A DNA stretch of 64,000 nucleotides. It comes from Epithemia pelagica. Lineage: Eukaryota; Bacillariophyta; Bacillariophyceae; Surirellales; Surirellaceae. The notes beneath the pieces were generated by a model. It made no database searches. It was not told where the DNA came from and saw nothing but the letters and a program-made list of their open reading frames with translations. A program made the position numbers and the translations under genes. Below are positions 29,606 to 41,227 of the stretch, in pieces; within the stretch, counting starts at the first letter, position 1, and every line of letters starts with the position of its first letter. The stretch spans positions 2,356,001-2,420,000 of the forward strand of contig OX337229.1 in assembly GCA_946965045.2 (NCBI GenBank), in the 5' to 3' direction.

Positions 29606-30276
29606 CCGACATGTCTTTGCCAGTCCTCAAGGGAGGGAAATAAACCCGTTGCTTTGACGGGTTCACCGCCTTGTCCTCGGAAGATCTTCCCATTGGGAGG
29701 ATCTTCCGTTAGAAGGACGGGACTGGGGAAGACATTGTCAGCCAGGCAGATAATGGAGAACTTGCAAGAGGGACAAGTCGAGGTCGATGTCGCGTCCTGC
29801 GTCCATACCTTCCAGTCCCGCAAGAATTCGTCGAAGTGCACGAGAGCGTCGAAGTGCACGAGAGCAGCGAAACGTGTCTTCCAAGGATCTTCAGTGCCTC
29901 GTTCTTGTTCGAAAAGAAAGCGGAAGGCCAAGAAGAGAAGAAAGCACGAAGCCCTTGTCACCGTCGAAGAGGCTCCGGAGAGTAGCAAATTGAACTCCAC
30001 ATTCTGGCTGAAGGAAATTGATGTCCAGAGAGAGGAGCTGGTGATGTCCTCCCCATTTTTTGCTCTCTGTCTCCATTCAAGTCGACGGATGTTGGGCATG
30101 GAGGAGCAATCTTCCATCAAGGTCCGGTCTTGATCCCAGTCTTCATCAAGGCCCCGAACGAGCATGTTACAACCAAACAGGTCCAGATGAAGGTGATGAG
30201 GATTTTTGAACGATTGGAGAAGGTACGTCGTCCAACGCAACGATGCAAATCGAGAGTTGTCGGCCTTGAGTCTCAT
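29587..30276 (-). CDS. Hypothetical 229-aa ORF
   Basis: Minus frame from ATG 30276. The N-terminal half has spaced Leu patterns (HHLHLDLFGCNMLVRGL and SSMPNIRRLEWRQRAKNG) reminiscent of leucine-rich repeats, not enough to call. An in-frame duplication gives ALVHFDALVHFD near 29850. The opposite strand is also open (29654-30133), so strand choice is uncertain; I prefer minus because of the Leu periodicity. It may be the 3' end of a longer broken gene. Confidence 0.3.
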   Translation of the reverse strand: MRLKADNSRFASLRWTTYLLQSFKNPHHLHLDLFGCNMLVRGLDEDWDQDRTLMEDCSSMPNIRRLEWRQRAKNGEDITSSSLWTSISFSQNVEFNLLLSGASSTVTRASCFLLFLAFRFLFEQERGTEDPWKTRFAALVHFDALVHFDEFLRDWKVWTQDATSTSTCPSCKFSIICLADNVFPSPVLLTEDPPNGKIFRGQGGEPVKATGLFPSLEDWQRHVGHEESR

Positions 30277-30792
30277 GACTCATCGTACGTCACTATGGGC
30301 CAACACGCCAATCGTGGAGGGCCTGGCGTGTTGAACTCCAAGATGAATCTGCTGAAGTCTCGAGAGAAGCAGCTAGTAGTTTGTTTTGTCCGACAAATCG
30401 AAGAAGTCTTCCGTCGGTGGGTTGATTGGAGTGTCGTTTTCGGGTTCTCAGTCACGAGACAGGTACAAGGCTTCCCAGTCTTTCGTGCAAAAACAAAGAG
30501 TCGACCTTCTTTTCATCCATCGCATTTGGAAGGAATGTGTTCCTTGGAGCGTATACCGATGAAGACTTGGTTGTGGTGGCCATGGCAGTGGATCTGGAGA
30601 AAGCTGGAGATTCTGTGCCTGTCAGAAGTAGTTGCAGCAGATACCACCAGGTTATCATGGCAGGTCGATGTTGAACACTTCAAGATGGAAGATTTCCTCA
30701 TGCCGGATATATGTCATAGTTTGGTGGAGCAATCAGTTATCAAAGATAATGTCTTTGCCAATAGGCTTAGTGGAATGTTTTCCCCTTGGTAA

Positions 30793-31111
30793 GTATATGT
30801 GACAAATTCTTTTTGGGACACTTCTTGGGCAGCAAATGTACTCATATCCTCCCAATGTAGTTGGGGACAGTATTAAAGTTGAATAAACAGGACATGTACC
30901 CATGAGTGGTGATGTGGGTGACATCTCTGTGGATGATCTGATTTACATGAGGACTCCTCTACTACATTCTGATGGCAATATATCAAACGAGGTGCGACTT
31001 GTTCTGTAGCTACCCCTCCGATCTCTTGTGCTCACTGAATATAGGCAGCAAAGCCTATAGATTGACTGGTTTTGACAATGATGTCATCTTTCGTCAACCA
31101 AATCTGCTCAC
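30793..31111. other. Gene-less stretch
   Basis: No supported ORF or repeat; only short interrupted frames. Confidence 0.4.
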
Positions 31112-31232
31112 TTGTTCCACCTAGTTTCCATAACTTCTACATTGGAAGCACATCGAGGAAGATCCGACAAGAAGCAGCAAGATTCTTGTCTCGCAAAACC
31201 AGCTCATCTTCGTACAATACAAATGATATTTG

Positions 31233-31508
31233 TGTCCATGGTACTTGAGGGGCCAAAGAAGAATGGGGTTTCAAATTCGTTCCCTTTTAGAAGAGTGTAT
31301 CTATGTTCAACTGCATACGATTGGAGTGGGTGTTACAACACAAGTACATACATTTGTCACGTGATGGATGTGTCCATGGTACTTGAGAGGCCAAAGAAGA
31401 ATGGGGTTTCAAATTCGTTCCCTTTTGGAAGAGTGTATCTATGTTCAACTGCATACGATTGGAGTGGGCGTTACAACACAAGTACATACATTTGTCACGT
31501 GATGGATC
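31233..31508 (+). repeat. 138-bp tandem duplication
   Basis: Copies start at 31233 and 31371, both with TGTCCATGGTACTTGAG, and differ at only a few bases. The length is divisible by three, so the ORF at 31112-31579 carries a 46-residue repeat (SMVLE.PKKNGVSNSFPF...). The ORF itself has no recognisable family and may not be translated. Confidence 0.95.
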
Positions 31509-31579
31509 ATGGCTTGGTGTGGCTTGGACTACACAGAGCTCTATGGCATATGCATGGTTTATATCAGCCTCTCTTTTGA

Positions 31580-33751
31580 TGTCCTTGATGCTATCAAGAC
31601 TGTGCGTCTCATTCATGGACCTCCCTCTCTGACCGTTGCATACGACAAGCGCATGAAGATTGGTTACTATTTCGAGGGGACTTATGTCTTCAGCATATTC
31701 ACAAACAATGTCTCTACCAAAACACTTTTGGTACTGCAGTCACGGTCTTATTCCTTGAGTTGATGCTGGCTTCCAATGGCTGTACACTTAGTTCCCAATT
31801 TCTTGGAAAACTTGTTGGTGAATTCTCTGCTCATCACAGTTTTGGCCTTATCGTCGATGAAATCAGTTGAAAACTTCTGCTTATGGTGATTGTGAGGTTG
31901 GATGTTCTTGGTGATTTGCTGTTGGTGGCTGTAGTGTTGGTTTGTTTTTATCGTCGCCAGCGATGCGGTGCTAGGGAGAAAGGGGCAACATCATCAGTCG
32001 GGAGCCGGGTAGTTGGTGTGGCGGTAGTGGTGGTTGGGCTTGATGGTGTGCGGAGGGTGGTATATGTTGGACACGACGTGTTGTTTTGGGTTCTGGCGGG
32101 CAGTTTTGACGGTGCGTCGTGTTCCCTGGGTGACAGTGTGTTGTTCGAAGTGTCACGTTGGCGCGGCCATATTCCAATGCGCAGCAGGAAAGGGCTTTTT
32201 CCATGGCAACTTGGTTTGATGGGAACCTGGTTCAAAAGCAGAAACCAGAAACTCTGGAGAAAAGGCTCATGACATCCCTACATGACATCCCTAAATAGAG
32301 AGCCCGTGAACCTGCTATGTTCCCCGGGTCACCGAGTCCTTCGTCGCGATTCCACCGTCGACACCTCAATCCCACCACCAACGTCCTGATCCTGACACCT
32401 TCCATTCCTCCTCCCATGACCCTCTGAGTGCGTTAAGTTCTTACACCAGGGAGGTTATTTTGAATGGTGGCAACTAGTTGGTATACTGTTCTGATGGCAG
32501 CCTTGTGGATACCTTTGAAGCTGCCGAAGAGGTGCTCCTCTATGACGCTGATATTTCCCAAGGTGGTACTTTTTGCCGGGCCGCAGTCCTCCAAGTACCC
32601 CTTTGGCGACTCCAGCCGAAATCATCACCCGTCCTACACTTCCTGGACCATGCACTCCTCCATCTCTGCTGGGCTAGTTACACCCCGTCGTACACTTCAT
32701 CCAAGGAGGGAACGATACACCGGTTTACAGCGGCTAATTATCGAGAAAAAAGCGCCCCTAAGCGCAACCTACTGGGATCATCCTCGCGTCCTACTGAGAA
32801 CACGCATGCACCTATGAGAACACGCGCAAGCCCCTTCATGACATTTTTACCAAAAAAGTGCTTTCCAAAACCAGCAAGCGCATGAACCACATCTCACCAA
32901 CTCAAACACCGTGTGCAGTCAAGAAGCAACAGTCAGCACATCCCTCCAACTTCATGTGCAGTCATGAAGCAACAGCCCCTCCCATGTATGCACTCATCCT
33001 TAATTGTGTCACATCACCATCATGCGCATGTTTCCAGCCTCAAGCACAAGCTTCCATGTGAATTCAGTGCATTTGACTAACACCATGCACACACACCCAG
33101 CAACAACCAGTGAATGAATGGTACATAATAGATGAAGCTATATAGGAGTATATGAAATGAAATCAATTGTCACTCTGATCTATCACCACCATTGTCTTCG
33201 AGGCTTTTTTGAAGGCCTTGTCACAGCATATTCATCTTCATACCCCATACAAGAGTGACATTGCTGACAGAGAAACTGCATGAACCTGTTACTGCAGTTG
33301 CCTGCTCTGTCTTCACCAGCAATTTTCCCTTACATGTCTTCCAAATAGTCCATACCATCCTCATTCATACATTGACTCAAGTTCCAAGTACCCAAATTTT
33401 TGAAGCAAGGATGTAGGCATTCAAATGACAAGGGCTCACTGCCTTGTGCTGCATAAATCTTCTATCCATATGAATTCATTGCATGCTACAAGGAAGAAAA
33501 CTGCAACAAAATTGAAAGCACAGCTACAAAACCAATGATTGTGCCATCACCAACATTGTACATATGATCAAATCAACCAAGCCTTCTTGTCAATGATCAC
33601 ATTCTGGAAAGGTTATCTTGGATGGATGCTCAAAGGCACAAACTAAAACCCAACTACAGCATCAAATAAAAATTGAAGAAGCAGTTGAAATTGAAGAAAG
33701 TTGATCATGCTTCAAGTGAATACAAACTCTCTGTGCAAATAAAAATGTTGT
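31580..33751. other. Stretch without a supported gene
   Basis: Several short frames occur on both strands at 31.9-32.9 kb in a locally G/C-richer patch (31950-32420), but none has a domain and the strands contradict each other. 32.9-33.7 kb is AT-rich with nothing recognisable. Confidence 0.4.
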
Positions 33752-34001
33752 GTTTTTAAACGTGACATGTCTAAGTTTATGTTTGTGTTCAACATTGTTT
33801 TTCCAACAATCAGACATCTTCTCATTTTGAATTCATTTCATTGTCATTGTTTTTAGCCACTAATATGGGACAAGATGTTTTTAAACGTGACATGTCTAAG
33901 TTTATGTTTGTTTTCAACATTGTTTCCAACAATCAGACATCTTCTCATTTTGAATTCATTTCATTGTCATTGTTTTTAGCCACTAATATGGGACAAGATG
34001 G
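33752..34001 (+). repeat. 125-bp tandem duplication
   Basis: GTTTTTAAACGTGACATGTC begins both copies (33752 and 33877). The offset of 125 is not a multiple of three. A short ORF downstream (to 34275, MGQDGAMQTINFLHNFYLK) starts in the second copy; its status is unknown. Confidence 0.95.
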
Positions 34002-34862
34002 GGCCATGCAAACAATCAACTTCTTGCACAATTTCTACCTAAAAGTGGAAGATCTAAAAGATTACAGGAAAAATTTGAGGACTGCAATGTCCCACAAATG
34101 TTTGATCAACCTTTGCCTAACTGGTAACTGTCTAATGATTGTATTTCTAAGTAATGTGGATGTTAATATAAGAATTTTTGTTAGGGTTGCATGCATCAGG
34201 CAGGAAAAGAGAAAGTTTGATGAAGGACAAAGAAGATTCTTGATAATGACAGAGTACAATTTCTCAACATTCTAGGATTTGAATGGGGTCAACAAAAAGG
34301 TGACAACTTGTGAAACAAGCATCATAGCAAGCTCAACACATTTCAACTGAAATATAATTACACAAGAGTACCAACAAAGTTGAGATTGCTAGACCACTGG
34401 GTTAGTACACAACAAGACCAGTACAGAAAGATGAAAATGTGGATGAAGTCAGTCATGACTCATAGAAAGATAGCTCTACTTGAGCAATTGGACTTTTGTT
34501 GGTAATGAGAAAATCCTGGCACAGCAACTTCTGTTTCTTAATATGGTTAATGACCAGTCAATTCTAAGGACAACATCAATGATGCAATCATTTCATTTCT
34601 TTTGTATTTCTAACCTCATAATTTTTCTAAATATGAAAGCATGTATTGACAAGAGCCATGAAAAATCCCAAGAGACTGCCCCTGGGACAACTACCATACA
34701 CTGATTCTACTGATTCTACAATAAAAGAAAGAGCAATACATCACAAGAGACCCCTGGGGATTTGGGACAACTACAGTACACCAATTCTACTATAAAAGGA
34801 AGGGATGATGGAGGTCCACCATCTCTGTTTCCTGATATTAGAGGTATAGAGCAACAGATATT

Positions 34863-35120
34863 TTGGAAAAAATGTACTCCTGAGCAGACCAGTTGAATTA
34901 ACAAATATTACACATTCCATGGTGTCTATCCAGTTGGGTGGGATGCTACCAAGGCAATATTTTGTGAAATGCTTTAGTATATGGGCGAGGATGTCTTGGG
35001 CAACTGTGGGACCTATGATGTGATGTTGTGGAACCAGAGGCGCGTGTACACAAGTACTGGCATGAAAGCAAAGAGTTTTCCATTGCCCCTCCTGATGCAT
35101 TGCCCCTCCTGATGGTGATG
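34863..35120 (+). pseudogene. Decayed coding relic, family unknown
   Basis: One frame reads as protein-like sequence broken by stops: KKCTPEQTS, stop, INKYYTFHGVYPVGWDATKA, stop, then YMGEDVLGNCGTYDVMLWNQ. The residue mix and few stops suggest a former gene, possibly a transposase. No domain can be named with confidence. Confidence 0.25.
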
Positions 35121-35729
35121 AATTGGTAAGACTCAATTACTACAAGTACAACCTACCCAGCACTTCACTGGAAGATTACTTCATGGTCCAATACATCAGT
35201 TTGTAGGAACAGTTTGTTCGTAGTAGTCTAATGTAAGCTTTGATCGTTGGCAACACTGAAATTACGCTGTTAATTTAAGGACTGATATGGTTGTCACAAT
35301 TTGATAACTCTTATATGTAATGATGAAGTAAGAATTAGGTATTGGCTGGTGTGTTATAACTAATAAAGAAAAGGTGGGAAAATTTTGCCTTCTTCAGTAG
35401 ATGGTTGTTTGATCCCCTTATCCAGTAGAATAGAGATACATTCAACAAAAGCTCAAATTTCTACATCCTGCCACTCATACATTTTGTTCATCAATTGTTG
35501 AAGACTATCATGAAGATGCTGTGTGTTGAATGGTTCTGCACAGTTGTGGTTGTGCTCCAGATAGCGTTCAGTGCTCCAGATAGCTTTCAGAACCATATTC
35601 TGACCCATCATTATATTCATTACTCATTCTGCGTGGCATGGAAATGAAGGTGGAGGAAGTAGATGAATGAACCATCGCATGTGCAGCGTAACAAAATCCT
35701 CCAAATTGGTTTCCTTATCATCAATCTCC
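35121..35729. other. Gene-less stretch
   Basis: About 600 bp, AT-rich, with no supported frame or repeat beyond a short duplicated GTGCTCCAGATAGC (35550 and 35572). Confidence 0.4.
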
Positions 35730-36090
35730 TTAAGCACCCGTAACAAAATGCTCCAAATCAGCTTCCTCATCATCATCCATCAAAAGGACATCTTTTATCA
35801 CAGGCATATATGAATGCCATGTCGTTGGATTGAAATCCATAATATTGTCACAGCAAAAGTTGAAGAACTGTTCCTTGGTGAGATGCATTGTTGACAGATC
35901 AAAGGGAGACTGGTCTCCTATATGCTCGTGGGGGCCCATTCCGTGAATTTTAATCAGTTGCCAAGGCTGCTTATCTTTGTTGCTTGCCATTTCCACTGCA
36001 CGATAATAGTTGTCCTCAAATGATTCCTCCACATCTGGTACACCATGTTGTAGCGTGAAGTGGCAGGATTTATACACTTTATCAGACCCA
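35730..36090 (-). CDS. C-terminal part of an unknown protein
   Basis: The minus frame ending at 35730 looks coding over its last ~115 residues: VEESFEDNYYRAVEMASNKD, FDLSTMHLTKEQFFNFCCDN and WHSYMPVIKDVLLMDDDEE. Upstream of about 36095 the frame runs through the antisense of a tRNA-like sequence (GNRTLDLTS is its translation), so that part is not native. The gene is therefore truncated or joins another exon there. YKSCHFTLQHGV (minus) has a near twin at 48076-48113. Confidence 0.4.
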
Positions 36091-36096
36091 TCTTTC

Positions 36097-36171
36097 TGCA
36101 GCCGCAGTGGTTTAGAGGTTAATGTTTGCTGTTGGCTCGTAAGATCAAGGGTTCGATTCCCCTCTGCTTCA
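36097..36171 (+). tRNA. Degenerate tRNA-like sequence (Pol III A and B boxes)
   Basis: CAGCCGCAGTGG resembles an A box and GGTTCGATTCC is a perfect B box with the usual spacing. The 3' end reads CTCTGCTTCA, like an acceptor end with discriminator. An anticodon-loop-like CTCGTAA would suggest Thr(CGT). The 5' acceptor strand does not pair with CTGCTTC and the anticodon stem is poor, so it is more likely a tRNA pseudogene or the head of a tRNA-derived SINE than a working tRNA. Confidence 0.35.
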
Positions 36172-36857
36172 GCTTTAAGTTCAAGACCCCCAATTCCTGG
36201 GGGCCGCCATATTTGGGGTGTATGGCACAAGATGTTTCCCCGCTGGTAAGAGATACATCCTCTCAAGACAGGCCTGCCCCTAAACCCTCGGGCAATAACG
36301 GGTCTACCTGTTTGCTCATAAAAGCTATGTGCATAGATGAGCGGGGGAACGAATATGTGTTTTTATCTAACTCACCAACTATGCTAGCTAAGCTATGCAT
36401 CATGTGAAACTCCTTGGAGTTTTGCTCTTTGCCTTTTGCCCGTACTGGCAGCGGCTGATCACCGCTTGGGAGTGTTCGTGCTAAGCTACTCGTCACGGTA
36501 TGCTTGCGGCACTACTCATAGTTCACACTCGTGATGTGTGACCCATGGCATTCTCCCACGTGACGGGGAGCACTCGCTTAAGTGAGCGATTGTTTTGGAA
36601 ATCTTTTCTCCATATATGAAAATATAGATACCTCCTTTTGCACTGTGCCAACGCACACGTCCTAAGTATTTGTTGTCTGCCGACTGCAGCGTAAACGCAA
36701 GTCGACACTGCTTGTGCACCTCAATTCCAGGTAGAATTGCGAAATCTGCAATCTGCATCACCTTTTGGCAATGCTCCCACACTTCTGTGTTTTTGCCTGT
36801 GTTTTGATCTGAACCTCTTCTGCTTCTGGCTCTCTTGCTTTCCTTTTGCCTTCCACC

Positions 36858-38378
36858 ATGTCTTCATCCACTGCCCCTGAAAATCCCAAGGAAGACTTCA
36901 AGGCTGCCGTTAAACGCTGTGGATACAATGATTCCACCGTTACCTACATCATTGAGCAGGGTTTTGACGATGCTCAATCGTTCATGACTGTTGCAGTCCA
37001 TCAAGTAATGGCAAAGACCCCTCCAGAGAACGGGGCCTTTCCCTTCAGTGCTAACCTGCAGCTCCACGGCTTCCGAATGTGGCTCGAATACCGTTCGTCT
37101 CGTGGTCAGGCTCTTAAAGTCTCACTTTTCTCTGATCCGCCCCTGATCAAGAAATGGACCAAACGTACCCAGGAGCTGTTCGCGCTCAACAAGGAAGTTG
37201 CCTCCAATGAACTGACCCCACCGAAAGAGTTGACTTCGTTTACTCAGTGGGAGGTGTTTAACGATGCCTTGCTCACATTCCTTGCGCAGCATCGCAATCC
37301 TACAACGGGTGTCCCTTTGACGTACGTCCTTCGTGAAAATAAGTCTGTCGGTTCTGAAGCAAGGAATACTGCCTACGATACTATCAATGACAATTTGATT
37401 GCAACAACTATCCTGCAAGGCAATCAGTATGCCCTTGACAATCAACGCGTCTTCATGCTGATGAAACCTTTTCTTGTTGGCGGACCTGGCTTGACGTTCA
37501 TCAAGCCACACCAAAAGAAGAAGGACGGTCGTGAGGCGTATCTTGCGTTGACTCGCCAAGCTACTGGAACAGCAGCTGTCACCATCCGCAAGAAAGAAGC
37601 ATACCCTGCTATTGCCGACGCGAAGTTCACGGGCCGCGGTCGTTTCTCGTATCAGCAATACGTTCACCGCCATCAGAAAGCTCATAATACGTTGGCTGAA
37701 CTTGATGAACCCGTTGCCGAAACCAAAAAGGTAACCGATTTCCTCAAAGGTATATCGGATCCCTCTTTGGCGGCAGGAAAGACGGTCGTCAACGGTGACG
37801 CAGCAAAGCTTTCTGATTTTGAAGCATGCCAGCAGTATTTTGGCACGTTGATTGCTGCATCCCGTACCGACAAGACCCATGACGAGAATCGAAAGATTGC
37901 TGGGGTAGGTACGACTTAGACTAGTGGAAAGAAGAATGGTCGTAACAAGCAGAATAAAAAGAAGACACGTCATTACAGTTTGGATGAATGGCACAAGCTC
38001 TCTGATGAAGAGAAGGCCGCAATCCTCCGTGCCCGTAAAGAACAGAAAGATGCTAATGGAAAGCGCAAGGCCGGAGCCGTGCGTACTGAAGATGAAAATG
38101 GCTCTCGCAAGTTGAGTAAAACAGAAACTCCAAAGTCTGATGACACGAAATTGGAGACCACTGACCTGGAAGGCGACGACGCGCCGAACCATTCCGAGCC
38201 TGATCCTCCTGTAGCTGATGAACCGACCATTCCCAAAACCTCAGCCGGAAACAGTTTCGGACGCTTTGCCCATAGTAAAAAAGGATCTACAAAGCCGCAC
38301 AACCCTGATGAAACCAAGGAGCCTACAACTGCCGTTGCGAAAGCTGCCCTTGCCGATAAGGCCACAAAGCAGACCTGA
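36858..38378 (+). pseudogene. Element B gag (one internal stop)
   Basis: The best start is ATG 36858 with a good context (CCACCATGT). The capsid-like region includes FKAAVKRCGYNDSTVTYIIE, WTKRTQELFALNKEV and GRFSYQQYVHRHQKAHNTL. A TAG at 37917-37919 interrupts it. The same frame resumes at once with KKNGRNKQNKKKTRHYSLDE and WHKLSDEEKAAILRARKEQK, a basic C-terminal tail usual for this gag type. It ends at TGA 38376-38378, after which the frame stays open into protease, so this too may be a mutated sense codon. No zinc knuckle. Confidence 0.88.
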
Positions 38379-39320
38379 GGCTGTGTGCCCAGTGATGAAA
38401 TTGATAAAACAAATCTTATCCGTCCACATTTCTCACTTGTAGGCACCCCTACCTTCAGCTTAGCCTTTGCACACCGTCTATGTGCTGCCGTATCACAGTC
38501 CCATATCACTGATCCGACTGATCTGACATGTGAAATGGACTGGCATGCTGACACTTGTTGTGTTGGTCGCAACTTTGTTAAATTCAGCGAACCTGACCGT
38601 TACATCACTGTTTCCCCATTCTCAGAGGAATATAAACCCCTCGAGCGTATCCCCGTCACCACGACCACCACTGTCTGGACTGATGCCCACAACAATAGTT
38701 ATCTATTGCTGTTTCACGAGTTGTTATTCTTCGGGGACCGATTGTCCCAATCATTGATTTGTCCCAATCAACTGCGTTCAAGCGGCCTCATTGTCCATGA
38801 TGTGCCGCGTCAGTTTGATCCTTACAGCACACACAGCATTCGTATTCCCGATGCTGACCTGACCATTCCTCTAGAAATGTCCAGTGTTATCTCTGGCTTC
38901 GCGACCACGAAGCCAACCCCGGAGGAGCTCGAGTCGCTCCCACGGATAGTCATGACTGCTGATTCGGTGTGGCACCCTCATTCGTCCACCTTTGCTGCCG
39001 CGGAGGAGAAAGCCAATGCATCCAATGCATCTGCTGTCCGCCAAGTTGATCCGAATTCAATTGCCGCATCCTGTGTCCCACGATTGGTTGCTGCCGTCTG
39101 ATCATACGATGAAACTCATGGCTATTGCATGGAACTTGAGAATGACGAGGATGAACTATGCAACCGCTTAGTTGCTGCCGTTCGAGTGTCCCATCCACCG
39201 AGTGCCGAAGACACTGTGGACATTGAGGACCTTGATCCCGACGAATACTTTCTCAAAGCCGTTAAGTCTGCTTCGTCACGACCAACGAAAGCCGTAAAAG
39301 TCTTGCCATCTTCTTCTTAG
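38379..39320 (+). pseudogene. Element B protease region
   Basis: Same frame as gag. The protease active site reads CEMDWHADTCCVGRNF, the D-x-HADTC form that replaces DSG in many stramenopile copia elements. Downstream is RIPVTTTTTVWTDAHNN and SYLLLFHELLFFGDRL, typical of the following flap region. Stops at 39099-39101 (TGA) and 39318-39320 (TAG) break it; between them ELENDEDELCNRLVAAVRVS continues in frame. Confidence 0.85.
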
Positions 39321-40763
39321 ACTGTACTTGATCCCCAGACCTTGTCTTCTCGATGGACTTTACAAGTGACAACCCAGGCTGGGGTCCGAAATGTCCTTGT
39401 CCCATCTGAACGCAAGGTCCGAAAGAAAGCTCCATGGCTCAAATTCCCGAATGTCAAAGGACGATGGTTTTGCGACGAGATGTTCTCCAAGTGCCCATCG
39501 CTTGACCTTCACACGGGTGCTTCCGTATTTACTGATGGAAAGGGCTATGATTTTGTCTATCCCTGGAAATCAAAGAAGCAACGCCCTGAAGGTCTGATGT
39601 CCCTTATCCAAAATGTCGGGCGCCAGACGTTAATTTCTGACGGTGCGCAAGAGCTTTTTCATGGACGTTCTCGTGAGATCTGTAATGAGTACCGTATCAA
39701 ACAAGAAGTGACCGTCCCATACAGTCAATGGCAGAATGCCGCTGAAGCGAGCATCCGTGAGTTGAAGAAAGGTGTTATTAGGAAATTACGTCAAACTGGC
39801 GCACCACGACGCATATGGTCCTATGCGCTGAAGTGGGTTGCCTCTGTACGTCAGTTAACTGCCTCAGATATCCCTGAACTTAATGGACGAACGCCATTTG
39901 AACACGTTCTTGGATCGACACCCGACATCTCTCCCATGGCTTTGTTTGATTTCTATCAACCTGTATACTATTATACGCCGTCACATGACTTCCCTCATGA
40001 GCGTGAATGTATTGGGCGCTGGCTTGGTCTTGCCGATGACTGTATTGATGGCATGGCCTTCAACGTCTTGACAGAGAAAGGTCGAGTTATTGTCCGAAAA
40101 GATGTGTGGGCGATCCCTGACGACGATATGAAAAATCCCACAATCCGTCAACAACTGGAAGTCTACGATGGTCTTATCAAGACTCTCCTTGTGGATACAT
40201 CGCAGTCTTCCGATGAAGATGCCGATAATGTTTCCCCTGATCCACCCGATAATTTCTTTGGAGAAGACGAAAGCGAATCTCTCTTTCCTGCTGCTCTTGA
40301 CTCCGATACACCTCTCCCTGATGCTGACGACTACACTCCGGAGGAGTTAGACGAATATCTCACAGCCAAAGTCATGCTGCCGCATGGCGGGGACCAGGCC
40401 AGAGCCAAGATCATAGGCCGCTCCAAAGATGAACATGGCCGACCAATTGGCAAACGTGATCCAAATCCCATCTTAGATACACGTTTCTATGACGTGCTGT
40501 ATCCCGATGGATCGACCGAATCTCTTGCTGCCAATTTCATTGCCGAAAACCTTTACTCTCAAGTCGACACTGAGGGCAACTCCTATGCCTTTGTAAAGAA
40601 TATCATTGGACATTGTAAAACCAAGGACGCAGTCCTCCGAACGGATCCGGACTGGTTGAATAGCCGCAAACGCCATACAACCGTTGGTTGGGAACATGAG
40701 TGCGAACTCTCCGATGGTTCTACCGTTTGGATCCCTCTCAAAGATCTCAAAAACGATTCGCCT
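39321..40763 (+). pseudogene. Element B integrase
   Basis: Same frame again. The catalytic core has WFCDEMFSKCPSL (first Asp), LISDGAQELFHG (second Asp) and QNAAEASIRELKKG (Glu). The C-terminal linker contains IGRWLGLADDCIDGM, then an acidic segment and a TVGWEHECELSDGSTVWIPL box. The reading frame enters the LTR of element C at 40764 and there terminates by chance at 40799. Removing the insertion joins SP to VQLAEYAVAAGLA in frame at 45941. Confidence 0.92.
40759..40763 (+). repeat. Target-site duplication of element C, left copy (CGCCT)
   Basis: CGCCT precedes the left LTR and follows the right LTR (45936-45940). Five bases, perfect. Confidence 0.93.
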
Positions 40764-41149
40764 ACTCAAACTATACTCAACAAACGTTTGCTCAAGTAAT
40801 ACAGAGAATAGGGCAACTTGATCAAAGGAGGTGATCAAGCTCTTGATGAAGTTGCCTCAGATAGCTTTACAGTAGGTAGAAGAACAGCAATACAATTTTG
40901 GACAACGTCTAGATTGTGAGATTAAGACTAGAGTGATTTCTTGATGGTTTCGACATGTAGGATTGACAGACCGGACAGAGGTAACATGTTCCGGTCACGA
41001 GTTGATAGACTTCTTGATTTTTTGTAATTAATAAAGAACACGTAACAAACAAGCGTGTTCAGTCCAGTGGAACGATGAGTATTTCCAGGACGGCGCAGAT
41101 GTGGATCGGATACTTGACTCATTTGTTCTGTCATCGGTTTCTTCCGACT
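40764..41149 (-). repeat. 3' LTR of element C
   Basis: 386 bp. Plus-strand ends ACTCAAACTATA...TTCCGACT. Next to it, inside the element, the minus strand reads GAGAGGGAG, a good polypurine tract (41150-41158). It ends at the same base as the other copy. Confidence 0.95.
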
Positions 41150-41158
41150 CTCCCTCTC
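41150..41158 (-). promoter_or_regulatory. Polypurine tract of element C
   Basis: Minus strand GAGAGGGAG abuts the 3' LTR, as expected for plus-strand priming. Confidence 0.7.
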
Positions 41159-41227
41159 ACATTGCAACGTCCTGCCACTGAATAATGCAAATAGTTTAAA
41201 GCGAACAGAGTGTGGAGCGCCAGTTGG

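Noticed and set aside
29654-30133. Plus-strand basic ORF opposite 29587-30276
   Set aside because: Its Lys/Arg-rich part is the complement of a Phe/Leu-rich segment on the other strand. It is not clearly better or worse, but lacks any pattern, so the minus frame was preferred.
30130-30792. Plus-strand ORF of 220 codons
   Set aside because: It is partly antisense to the 29587-30276 ORF, rich in Trp/Arg in an irregular way, and has no domain. I judged it a chance frame.
35730-36266. Full-length 178-aa minus ORF as one gene
   Set aside because: Its first ~60 residues are the antisense translation of a tRNA-like sequence, so only the C-terminal part is kept.
37122-38192. 356-codon minus-strand ORF
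   Set aside because: It is an exact antisense shadow of the element B gag, with no recognisable features.
40764-40799. Natural stop of the element B integrase at 40799
   Set aside because: The last 12 codons lie in the LTR of element C. The native frame continues at 45941 after the insertion.
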